The translations under genes and the position numbers were made by a program. From contig JBAIAA010000444.1 in the NCBI GenBank assembly GCA_037893245.1, forward strand, positions 811,501-875,500: a stretch of 64,000 nucleotides of DNA. The letters run 5' to 3'. The notes beneath the pieces were generated by a model. The model did no database searches. It worked only from the letters and a program-made list of their open reading frames with translations, and was not told the origin of the DNA. Shown here in pieces: positions 11,396 to 22,800 of the stretch (positions are counted from its first letter, which is position 1; the number at the start of each line of letters is the position of its first letter). This stretch comes from Crossaster papposus (taxonomy: Eukaryota; Echinodermata; Asteroidea; Velatida; Solasteridae).

Positions 11396-12156
11396 AATTC
11401 AACCCTTTTCCAAAAGAAAATAGATCGCTTTATAGATTGTCACTTTATTGTTTTAATGAATATACTGGACATTTTGACAAGCAACATTGCTTGTTATTAA
11501 AAAAATGTTTTACCGATTTGTAGTTAACATTGTGTGTGCTGCAATGAGCACCGCGACATGGAAAATTGTTTTGCGGTCAATCCATGGTCTAAACGAACCC
11601 CAAACAAATTAATTTCTAGTTAAACAAAAAACAAGTAAATCAATTAATTGTTATTATCATCATCAAATTTCTGACCATGTCAAGTGTTGTGAGTAACTCT
11701 GTACGGTTAATCTCAAACCCCTCCCCGAAAAAAGGCCTAAATACCGGCTTGAATAACTAAACTATTAACTATAAATGAAAACGAAACATTGTTATTAAAC
11801 CAAGCGAATATATTGATCGAATCTAGTGAAGAAAAAAAAGCATCACAAGGCCTTCTTGAATTTGAGTTTCGGAATTGGTGAATTGGTATAACAAAGTTTT
11901 AAAATAGCTTTAGTCAGTACTTTTTTCTTTCTTGTTTTGCCATTTTTCAGGACCCGACCCAAATAGTCCAAACTTTTTTTTTAAATCCCATAAAATGTAC
12001 GTTTAATTATTGTTGCAGAAACAAAAATAGTAAAACAACAAAGTTGAAACACGCGAACATTAACGATGATACCCGACCGTCACTAGAATGTATTTGGAAA
12101 AGTATTCGGAAAACTTCGGACAATTTTGGTTTGGGTCATGTGTCATTGGCGGCTGC
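11396..12156. other. AT-rich, no feature seen
   Basis: AT-rich intergenic DNA with A runs. No repeat ends, coding or RNA gene recognised. Confidence 0.4.
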
Positions 12157-12164
12157 CGGTCTTA

Positions 12165-12350
12165 CATATGAAGCACGATATGTGGCAGAGAAAACCCCCC
12201 CTCTTTTGTGTTGACCATTGTGTCCCCGGAATCTCAGGAATTCCTTTTAGGTTTCAAGGGGGGATGGGTTAGGTTACAATAGTGTCGAGTGCGTATAAAG
12301 TATAGGGATAAGAGGGGGGTACCCCTCTGCCACATATCGTGCTGGGTATA
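12165..12350. mobile_element. 186-bp hAT-like MITE with perfect 8-bp target duplication
   Basis: The ends CATATGAAGCACGATATGTGG and the complement of CCACATATCGTGCTGGGTATA share the GCACGATATGTGGCAGAG core. The flanks CGGTCTTA (12157-12164) and CGGTCTTA (12351-12358) are identical, the 8-bp duplication expected for hAT-family transposases. A second copy of the same family lies at 38758-39152 and is itself interrupted. Confidence 0.88.
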
Positions 12351-12358
12351 CGGTCTTA

Positions 12359-13113
12359 TAATTCATCAGAAATAGTCAGAACTAATAGGTCCACCAGATA
12401 CAGACTCTGAAGTTACGAAACCATATTTTCGCCTTAACAATTGTTGATACTGCGGCAAAAACAGGGTTTTGTATGACCAGCAAAGTTTCCATTAAAAGCT
12501 CAGAAATCTGCGAATAAATTGATACTTTGAGAAATGCACTCCTTGAATTATTTCCTAATACATGTAGATTAAAAGATTTGTGTGGCGTGAATATTTAGTT
12601 ACAGGATTGTTTGGTTGAGGTCAGTCACCCACTTTAACTCTGCGGAAAAAAATACAGCTCCAATTCCGCCTCATCGCTATTCTTAAAAGCAAACATGTCT
12701 GTGTTTGAAATATAATTTCCACGGTTTAATTTAATTAGAGTTTCTGACGTCAGGCTGTGTACAATAATTGCATTTTGCCCAAGCAGTTTCTAGCGCTAAG
12801 TGCTTGAACAAATGTAATATATGTTATGTCTGGTGGAGTTGGTTAACGTAGCCTTCTTTGTGATGGTATTAATCGTGTAACTGACTGTCCTTGGCATAGG
12901 AGAATTACGTAGATGGCCATTTACACGTGGCACATCCATTAGCAGATTAAAGGTTTTTGAAATGGTGGCTTTCAAGAATTATGGACATTTCCAAGACACT
13001 TTGGAAGAAAATTTCAAATTTGCAAGTGCAAAGAACACACGGAGGTTTACAGTTTTAAACATTATTTATTTACAGGTCAGCTGCTGTACCGTAAACACAT
13101 CAAAACCTTTAAA
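12359..13113. other. No gene or repeat recognised
   Basis: Ordinary AT-rich sequence between a MITE and a minisatellite. Nothing supported. Confidence 0.4.
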
Positions 13114-13331
13114 GGTAGGACACACCATTGGTAATTGCTTGAATTATCAGGAATGGTTGGATGTAAATGTAGGACACATTATTGGTAACTGCTTGAATAC
13201 ATGAGTGGGTGAATGTAAAGGTAGGATACACCATTGGTAATTGCTTGAATTATAAGGAATGGGTGGATGTAAAGGTAGGATACACCATTGGTAATTGCTT
13301 GAATTATCAGGAATGTGTGGATGTAAATGTA
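13114..13331 (+). repeat. 54-bp minisatellite, about four units
   Basis: Unit starts at 13114, 13168, 13220 and 13274 (periods 54, 52, 54). The consensus contains GGTAGGATACACCATTGGT then AATTGCTTGAATTATCAGG. It is the same unit as the array at 15955-16107. The unit is a multiple of three and reads open on plus (GNCLNYQEW), but small indels and stops make coding unlikely. Confidence 0.85.
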
Positions 13332-13498
13332 ACCGATGCGGCCAAGGTTACGCAGAAAGAATGCGACATACATGTAGGGTGTTTTCCCATTTACAATCAA
13401 ATATTTATTTTCACACAAAAAAATGACAGTTATTGATCAACAGCTCCAGATGTAAGGATGCTGCAGGAGGAGACTATCACCGATGGAATTAGTACGAG

Positions 13499-13828
13499 TC
13501 CGGCCCACTGACCTCTACACCTGGACGGACCATTGTCCATATTCTGCTGTGCTAACACTTGAAGTCGGCGCGAACTGGAAGTGCAACATGGCGGACCCGA
13601 GACGTCACTGCTGTGAGCCAATGAAATGTCCAGGTGTGGAGGTCAGCGGATTTATTCTGTACATTTTGTATTTATAAACATTACGTAATACGTATCGTAC
13701 CAACACCTGGACATTTCATTGGCTCACAGAGTCACGTCGTGGGTCCGCCATGTTGCACTTCTCCGCATGCCGACTTCAAAATGAAACAATGATGATCTGT
13801 CCATGTATAGAGGTCAGTGGTCCGGCCT
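13499..13828. repeat. 330-bp inverted repeat
   Basis: 13499-13648 is the reverse complement of about 13700-13828 with some substitutions. Shared words include CCTGGACATTTCATTGGCTC, GCAACATGGCGGACCC and CACTGACCTCTA. The central spacer is about 55 bases. It is probably a small foldback element. Confidence 0.75.
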
Positions 13829-13881
13829 CGACCAGAGTAACAGCGGAGCAGTGGTAGTCTCATACACCCATGCCTCTGTTA

Positions 13882-13990
13882 AGGAGAAATGACTAAAAAG
13901 TGGACATTCTTTGATTCGAATGGGCGAGGACGCGCAGCCTCCGTGCCCAATTTGAATCAAAGAATGTCCACCTTTTGAGTCGTTTCTCCG
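13882..13990. repeat. 109-bp hairpin-forming inverted repeat
   Basis: The arms around GTGGACATTCTTTGATTCGA and its near-complement (starting GAATCAAAGAATGTCCACC) pair over about 42 bases, with a loop of about 20 bases near 13925-13945. Confidence 0.75.
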
Positions 13991-15954
13991 ACTTAAACTA
14001 CGTCCCTTTTTCACCCATTGTCAATATTTAAAAGAAACAACAAGTGTCAAGTCTTACTAATGCTTTAGAGTATGAGATGAATTAAGTCCATTGTTCAGTG
14101 GTAGAAGCTACTAAGGTATGTGAAAGCTTTGTCCTCTCTGGTCTCCGTGTTGCGTAACCAAACAATTGAATAAAGGTTGGGTAAAATGAGGGTGTTTAAA
14201 ATGCCCAGTACATTCGACATCGAAGTCATTTGATGCCATACATTGTTGTGCGTCGGGTGTGTCTATGCTAACTCCGCTAAAATGTCTTCCAGTGGTGATC
14301 CGTACATATTTTTGAGTAGGAATACGTTGGAAGATATGTTGTGTCACCTCAAGAACTGACTCGTCAATTTATTTTGATGGTGATTTAAACCAGTATTTCA
14401 TATTCGATGAGGATTTATACTCCAATGAGGATTTATACTAAAGCGGCCGATTCAGAGGTGAAGAAACTTCCTACACTCGTGGCCGATTTGGACTCCTTGT
14501 AACAGATCAGGTAATGATGGAAAATAAGCAAGAAAAGAAAACAAGCACTTTTTATTCCCAACATTTGGCTTAGCTCTCATCAGCAGCTCATTTTTGCTTA
14601 TTATTTTTAGCCACATTTTATGGTGTAACTTAGCGTCAGTAGTCATTATTCCGTGTCAAAAGTATATCAGCCTTTTGTTAAACACTGAACGGTTTCATTA
14701 TCACATGTCAAACCAGACTTGGAACAAAACAAATTGTTGTTGGTTTTTCTGCCGTTTTTGCTACACGGGTATACAACAGGACAGCATGGGCGAGTTAGCG
14801 AATGTAAAGTAGATGTACGTGTTGTACGTATATCGGCCCTTTTAAAGTTGTGCATTAGTAGTACTTTTTAGGACCTTTGAACGTATGACATAACTATGGC
14901 CTATCTCCGTCGAAAATTATTCCCATTTACAAGAAATCAATTCCTACTACATGTACATATTTTAAATTGCGAACCATCGCTTCGACCTTGCTACTAAAAT
15001 GGTTTATCCTCCCCATTTTCTTTTCTCAAAGTTATTGGGCCATTTTCATTTTTGAATGTTTTAGACAAACCTTGATGCAATTTGTTACATGCGGGTTGGC
15101 GCATCCATTTTATTTGATTTTTGTTATTGTTGATATCCCAGGTTGTGGCAAATCTGTGCAACAAGGCTTTTGGACGATTCACTCCATACGGTCGAGCATG
15201 ACAAGGGCTTCGGTGGCCAGAACCAGTGAGCACCATAGGAGAGCAGTCAGCCGGGCCGAAACCGCAAAAGTGCGTCGACACAGCAAAGAGACCTCCAAAA
15301 CAACTGTTGAGAGCTCTAGAAAAACTGTCAACATAGCTCTTACTAAAGTTGTAATAAATATAACAATAGCAATTTCTGTGTCCATTGAGTCGTTCTTTTT
15401 CTGTTAATTCTTAAAAGAATGTACAGTTAAGTGTACATTCTTTAAAATAATCGACACTTTTCTGAATAGAGTGACGTCACAAGAGTAGTTTAACTCAGTA
15501 TAATGGACGACAATGTACATGACATGTATCGTCAATGCCACGGCAAAGCTGGCAATATTATTATACACTTCAAGAGAAGCAATAAGATGCAAGGTGTGGT
15601 TGCATGAGCGCCAAGCAGTCAAGTACCCTACCCATGCTTGCTTACTCTCCAAGAAGACTTTTATAAAATGCAAGGAATGTGAGTCCGAACAGCGTGTTTG
15701 TGCAAAATAGTAAAGCTTTCAAATTAGTAGCAGAACACACATACAATGCAAATGCCAATGATGTAATGCAATATCGCTATACAAAGTGAAGAACACAAGA
15801 GGGCGCTCGCACACTGTTCAACAAACTATACGGATAATATTCGCAAGTGCATGATTTAATTTTAGAAAATAACACAGACTATATACAAACGGTGCTTGTA
15901 TTTATACGGGGCCTGGCAGCATAATTCAGTAACAAGTCTGGCTGGTCACATAAA
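13991..15954. other. No supported gene
   Basis: Contains a 146-codon ORF on plus (14967-15407) and, antisense to it, a hydrophobic 68-codon ATG ORF on minus (15385-15179). Neither has a recognisable domain and each could be chance. A small perfect hairpin around 15414-15444 (AAAGAATGTACA pairing with TGTACATTCTTT) is present. No repeat ends were found. Confidence 0.35.
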
Positions 15955-16107
15955 TGTAGGATACACCATTTGCTTGAATTATCAGGAATGGGTGGATGTA
16001 AAGGTAGGATACACCATTGGTAATTGCTTGAATTATCAGGAATGGGTGGATGTAAAGGTAGGATACACCATTGGTAATTGCTTGAATTATCAGGAATGGG
16101 TGGATTT
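15955..16107 (+). repeat. Second array of the 54-bp minisatellite, about three units
   Basis: Unit starts at 15955, 16003 and 16057; the first unit has a 6-bp deletion and the others are 54 bp. Same consensus and orientation as the array 2.7 kb upstream. Confidence 0.85.
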
Positions 16108-16867
16108 GGGGGTTTGTATTTTATAGTAAATATTGTCTGACCTGTCCAAAGTTTTACAATCATGGATCATGCTTAGAAAAGCAAAACAAACAGTTCGTTT
16201 TGAACTGGTGTCCGGCAGTGGTTCTTATGTTGTTCCTTTTTTTTTCGCGATCGCCGTCTGGCGATCGTAAATTTGTTTAAATACACAAATCTATTTTTCG
16301 GAACAATTACAGGATATCTAGCGCAATCATTTTGCTGGATGTCTACAATCATTATTAACTTTTAAATAAGTAAAATATCTCTTAATAACTTTGTGGTAAA
16401 CATTTTCAATATCTGCAAATGATGTATACGACATATACCTTTAAACAAAATCAAGAATAAAGGAAATTGAGAAAACAAAATCAATTTATTTCAATGTACA
16501 TGCTCGGAATGATGGTCAATTCAGCGTGCGATTATTGAACTAAATCACGCGCGCTTGAATGATACACTGATGCCGTTATTGCAGTAGGGTGGTTTTAGTT
16601 GATCTAACCAGATGTGACAAATGATCAATATGTCAATTACCTGTTCGGTGATGATTTATATAAACGAATTACACCTGTTTGATGTCAAAACCGCTCGCCG
16701 ATTATTGATTTTAACAGGTACCCGAGGCGCCAAATGTACCGAGCTAAACAATCCTTCAGCATTTGATTATTTGTGAGGGGTTCTGGCAAAATGAGACGGA
16801 ACTGGGCAGAGGTTGCAATAAGGGTTCTCAGGTATTAGAGAAGAGGATGACATTCTCCTTAAAATAC
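16108..16867. other. No gene or repeat recognised
   Basis: AT-rich left flank of the large transposon. It ends with AAT (16868-16870), the putative target duplication. Confidence 0.4.
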
Positions 16868-16870
16868 AAT

Positions 16871-19800
16871 TACCCAGGGGGCAAAACCCTGATTTTGAGG
16901 GTTTTGAGACATGGGATGTTGTAAAAGGTCGGTTGGTATGAACGTATTCAGGAGACCTTCGTTCACAATTTCTAGGTGGACTACCTTGACAATATTTTGC
17001 TGGAAAAAAATGGCGGCAATTTTTTCAAAATGGCCGCCATGAAAAACCAATTTTCAATAATTGGATGATAATCTTAGAACAGAATATTATTGTATCATGT
17101 ATGTGGTATCATATGAAAGGAAATTAAATTATCTACAACATGGTACCACAATTATGATGATTGAATTTACTTTAAATGTCCATTTTGGGCCAAAAATGTG
17201 ATTTTTTGTTTAAAATTCCAAAAATATGAATTGCGCTAAAATGCATATTTCTCAACAATTCAAAAACCCTTGTAACTGAAGACTTGAAAATACCCAGAAA
17301 ACTTGCCGGATATTAGTTTAATATGATCTGAAAATTACAGGTTTATTGCTGTCATGAACAAAAAGTTATAGCGTAGCAAAGTTCACACTTTGATATTTTG
17401 CCTTTTGGACAATATGCATAGGTCAGTTCCATAATACGCTTAACGTGCGTCGGCATTGCGGCATGGCATATGTGACAAGTCCCGTGCAACTGGAACGCGA
17501 ATTCCCATCTTGCATTCTATCTTTTTCTTGATGATTGAAGGGATAGTGAACAGGGAAGGGTTGGGCTGGGTGATGGGGGAGGCACAAATAACCCCCCCCC
17601 CCCCCCCCCCATTTTTAAGCCCTTCGTTTTGAGGGAATTTCTAAATTAGTATTATCTTTCAAATCCCGTTGGAATTTAACCTTTTCATTAGTTTGGCATG
17701 CAAATGGGACATAACACCTTTAAGTAACATTTTAAAATTAGATCTATATCAAATATGAAAACAGTGTAACTATTATTAAAATGATACCCCCCCCCCCCCC
17801 CCCCCCTCTATATCTTAGGTTCCTACAGCAAGATGAGTAAGCAGCCAAGCAAACGTGTGGCAGATAGTGCCATGTCCCTGAAGCATGTGCCTGCTAAGAA
17901 GTCTTCCAAAGATATGAGCACTGACTACACAAAATGCATCATATGCCAACAAGAGTCTTTGATGAGTCTATACTTCATCCAGTTAACAACGTATTCAAAG
18001 CTTATACAAGCCATGTTCGCTCGGCAAGATGAAGTGTTTAATAGAATTCACACCGAGTCAGCATCAGAAACCTGGTTGGAGGAAAATGCACCAAGGTGGC
18101 ATGCAAAATGTCGTAACTGGTACATACATGAGAAAGGCTACCAATGTGCTGAAAAGAAACGTCTTGCTGATAACCTGAGTACAGTAGGTGAGTCTAATGC
18201 AGGATGCAGCTCATCGCAGTCGGAGCAACCTGTCAAGTTAACCCGTCAGAACACTGATAGTTTTGAAGCTAAGAAGACATGTGTGATTTGCAATAAGAAG
18301 TGGCTAAAGGGAAAGGAGCCAGTGTGTAAGGTATCAACAAAGAACAGTCAAATGTCAATTGAGGAGAGGGCAAGGAAGCTGGGCAGAGATGACATATTAC
18401 AGAGGCTGATTGGGCAGGGACATGATATGATTGCCAATGATATAACCTATCATTCAACATGTATGAACAAATTTAAGGCTCTTCGCATTCATTCTGGTCG
18501 GCCAAAATTAAACCCTTATGATGTTGCATTCAGCCGACTAGTAGATGAGCTGGAAGCTCCTCTTTTCCACGATCCATCCGGATTCCTCGTAGAATCACTC
18601 CGCGATAGGTACCGAGACATTCTTATGGAGCTTGGTGTCGATAAAGGAAATCAATACCGGGCGACTGTCTTGAAACAGAAGTTACAGGATCACTATGGGT
18701 CACGTATTTCAGTCCTCGATCAAACAAAAGGTTCAGGATTTATTTGTGCTTCCACAGTACCTCTTGGTGACGCACTGGATAAACTGAGGCGCCTAGAAGG
18801 AGACGATATCGATGAAAAACACCATACACTTCTGCAAGCATCCAAGATTCTCAGAGCAGATTGTGAAAAGTGTAAGAAAGAGAATCGTGAGAAAAATTCA
18901 ACTGAGATTTCCTTCACATCTGCATACAACATGGTTCCAGACTCGCTCTTCAACTTCTCAGCAATGCTGCTCAAAGACCATGTACCAGAATTGAGTGAAG
19001 GAGGTAAAGTTCATGTAGACCAGGCAACAGCAGAAAAGGCTATCATCATGTCACAGTATGTGCTACAGCATGTATTTGGCATACCCACACCTCTGGGAAT
19101 TTCCACTGCATACTACATATTTAATCAGACACGAAGCAAATCACAAGTAGTGATGAACAACCGAACGGGCATGGGGATCAGTTATGAACGTCTCCATCGG
19201 CAACTGACAGCACAGAGTGTGCAGGCCATGCAGCAGGTTGAAACTGATGGTGTTTACATCCCAGAGACAATGGCAAAAAACAGTGAAATTCCCCATGTGT
19301 TTGCCATGGACAATCTGGACTGGAAGAAGAAAACACTTGAAGGTGGGAGTTTCAATGCTACTACTGCAATCGTCATTGAAAACCAGGAGTTGGAGAGGGC
19401 CCAAGAAGGCACTAGACTGCGTACTTCCACGTCAGACAGAAGAAAAACTCTCTTTGATGTTGAAGACCTACCTCCTTCTACATGCCATATCTCAGCTAGA
19501 GACAGGCAGACATCTAGGTCACTTCAATGCATAGAGAAACTGGAGAGTCTAATGACTTCTTCAGATGGCCAGGCTGAGGATGTTTTGCTTATGTGGCGCC
19601 TCGGTAGAATGATCACTACTTCGCAACTGTTGGATGCTCCTCCAGATTTAGGAGCAGGACTTCCAGGCTTTTCTGCGTTCTGTGCTGACCTCCACCCACA
19701 TAGACAGGCGAGCATCATTGGCTACCTTCCTCTGATCCCATCCTCTCCAACCAACCCTACTATACTAAAGGAAATGATGATTCGACTTGTCAAGACATCA

Positions 19801-22800
19801 CGTGCACTTGGCGACAAATACACAATTATCACTGGAGATCAGGCTACATATGAGCTCGCCGTAGCTATCAGAGACAAGCATCGTAATGAGTTCAGCAATG
19901 TGGTCTTACTGCTGGGTGGCTTTCATCAAGCTCACAACTACATCAAAGCAGTTTGCAAGATCGTCAGGGAGGCAGGTGCAGAAGATCTTCTTGTTGCAGC
20001 TGGTCTATGCCAGGAAGGGACTGCCAAGAAGATGTTTGGTGAGAAAGCTGAATACTACCAGACCATACATGCCCTCAGAATCCTAAGCGAAGCTATATGG
20101 CGCCTCTACTGGGAAGCATTTGAGACATGGGCAGCAGACAGAGCAACAGATCACTGGCAGCCTCAGGTGGAATCTGTCTTGAAGATGCTCTTTGAAAAAG
20201 ACATCACTGCTACTGAAAAGTTGCAAATGCTTCGGAATTCCCATGAACAGCTATCAGCCCTGCGGGAACAGATGATGCTTTTCCAAGAATCAATGGTTGA
20301 GCAGCCAACAGCAATCCTATGGTCCACCTTCCTGATTATGTCAGATGTTCTCCATAGATTTATCTACTACCAGCGAGAAGCTGACTGGGTAGGACACCTC
20401 TGTGAATCATATCGAATGCTACCTTACCTCACAGCAGCAGGGCATTACAAATATGGGCAGCAGTCTCTCCCACTCTATCTTGATGAGATGAAGAAACTTC
20501 CTGAAACAGCCCCTGATGTACATGAAGCACTTTTGGCGGGTGCATTTGTTGGACGGAGAGCAGATGGCAAGCACAATTGTGTTTCTCCTGACATGCTTCT
20601 TGAACAGACTTACAATGCCGATGCCAAGGAAGCTAGCGGTCTTGACGGAATTACACTAAACCCCGCCGCACGGATGAAATGGGTTTACACTAAACCCATC
20701 ACTGCATCTGTCTCTGCACAGTTGAAATCAATGCTGCATCTTCATTCACCCAGCCCTCACCATGAATCTGGTGCATGTCGAGTAACAAGGGATGCAGAGA
20801 TGGTCATCAAGGTAATGGCAGCAGTCGAGACGAATCCATTCAGTGCAACCACGACATCCCTGATAAATGTGGCAACTGGGCAATGTGCTGATTGCAAAGT
20901 TAAGGACAACTTGACCAGTGTTAAACAAATAGGCCTGGATGCACTCTCTAAGTCACTGTCCAGTCTTCAGAAGAAGACAAGTATTGTGAAGCTGAACACG
21001 TTCCACACACAAAACAAGAAACAAAAGAAGTCTGCGCCCCAAACAGCTAAACCGGGGAAGAGTAATGAAGTAACTGCTCTTCTGCGAATGACACAGATCA
21101 TTGCTAGTGGTGGAGAACTAGACATTGTTGACTTCATAGGGAACCACGAATGCAATGAATACCCACCGTCTCTCTTTCAAGATGATGGCAGAATGAGAAA
21201 AGGTACCAAATCAAGCCTCGTGAAAACCCTGAAAGAGGTGACCAAAGTTACCAGCACGCCTGATCTGCCCCAACATGACAGAAAGACAGCAGTAGTCATT
21301 GATGCCATGTGTGCCATCCGACATTGGTCTTTCAACAAAGGCGAACGATTTGGAACCATTGCTGAACGATACAAATACCTGCTACTGAATGATGTGCCTG
21401 CTGGTACGGAGTTCATACACTTCTGCTGTGACAGGTACAGCGGACCAAGCTTGAAGTCTGCTGAGCAAGAGCACAGGTATGCCCGATCTAAACCTGCCCG
21501 GGAATATGAAGTCAGTGACCATTACACAGCTCCTGATCCACAGGAATTCTTTGCAGTGGCTGCAAACAAGGCTAATCTCCAAAACTATCTATGCGAGAAA
21601 TGGTGTGAGAATAAGCATCTGGATGACAATGTAGGCCCAACCCATCTCTATCTGGGTGGTGGATTCACAGAAGAGACTAAGACTGTATTGATCACAAGAG
21701 AGTCTGTTATGGATGTTCCAGCTCTTGAATCGACTCAGAAGGAGGCTGATACAAGGGTAATTCTGCACACCCTATACAGTGTCCAAAATGACAAAGTTGA
21801 AAGGGTAGTCATCCATGCCAATGACACAGATATTATTATCACGTGTCTACACTATGGAGCGACATACCTGAAAGATCTACCAGAACTATGGATAAGGACA
21901 GCCAAGGACTCATACTTGCCGATCCATGAAATGGTGGTAGCACTGGGAGCTTCACCGTGTCGTGCAATGCCCTTCATCCATAGCCTGAGTGGCAGAGATA
22001 CTACCAGTTATCCATACTTCACCGGCAAGAAGGCATGGTTCAAGCGCAGCTTGAGTCTTGACATACCCACGATTGAACAGTTTAGTGAGAACCCAGCTGA
22101 CGTTGTATCCGGAGACCTAATCAAGGAGGCAAGGGCCATCACGACTGCTGTTTACACCTCAGCAAGTGATGACTTCAATGAGTCTGATCTAGGCAAAATC
22201 AGGGCATACAAGTTTTTGAACAACAGATCTACTCTCCTAAGGCTCCTGCCCCCCACAGAGGATGCATTTCTTCTACATGTAAAGAGAGCTGCCCTTGCGA
22301 CGATGATAGATAAGACAGCACACATTGCCAAGCCTCAAATCCCTGCCTGGACAGAATTTGGGTGGAATCTGGATGGTCAGCACGTGCTTCCTGTTCCAAG
22401 TACCCATCAAGCCTGGCCCGTTTCGATGAAGAAGGCTATATCATGCGGATGTACTAAAGGGTGCAAGAAGAACTGCTCATGTGCCAAGACGGAAATACCA
22501 TGCTACATAGGGTGCCGTTGCCAAGGACTATCAAGCAAATGTAGCAGGGTGCAGGAGATCGAATGTGACATCGGAGCAGCGAATATCAGTGACAGTAGCA
22601 GCGACTCAGAAAGTGATTAAGAAAGAAAAACAGTGATGTCGGAAATGAAGAATAGTCGCTTTAAATGCAACTACGATATACATTTGGAGTAGTAAAACTT
22701 GTATTCTGTAATAACATGAACCAATTGTTTATTTTGTATTTTCTATTTATTTTTTTAACAATTTCAAACTTTCCAGAGGGGAACAAGCCACACACACAAA

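Noticed and set aside
13114-13436. Coding tandem repeat or CRISPR-like array
   Set aside because: Units are contiguous with no spacers, have frame-breaking indels, and the setting is eukaryotic.
14967-15407. 146-codon ORF and the antisense hydrophobic 68-codon ORF
   Set aside because: No recognised domain, overlapping on opposite strands, no supporting splice or promoter signals.
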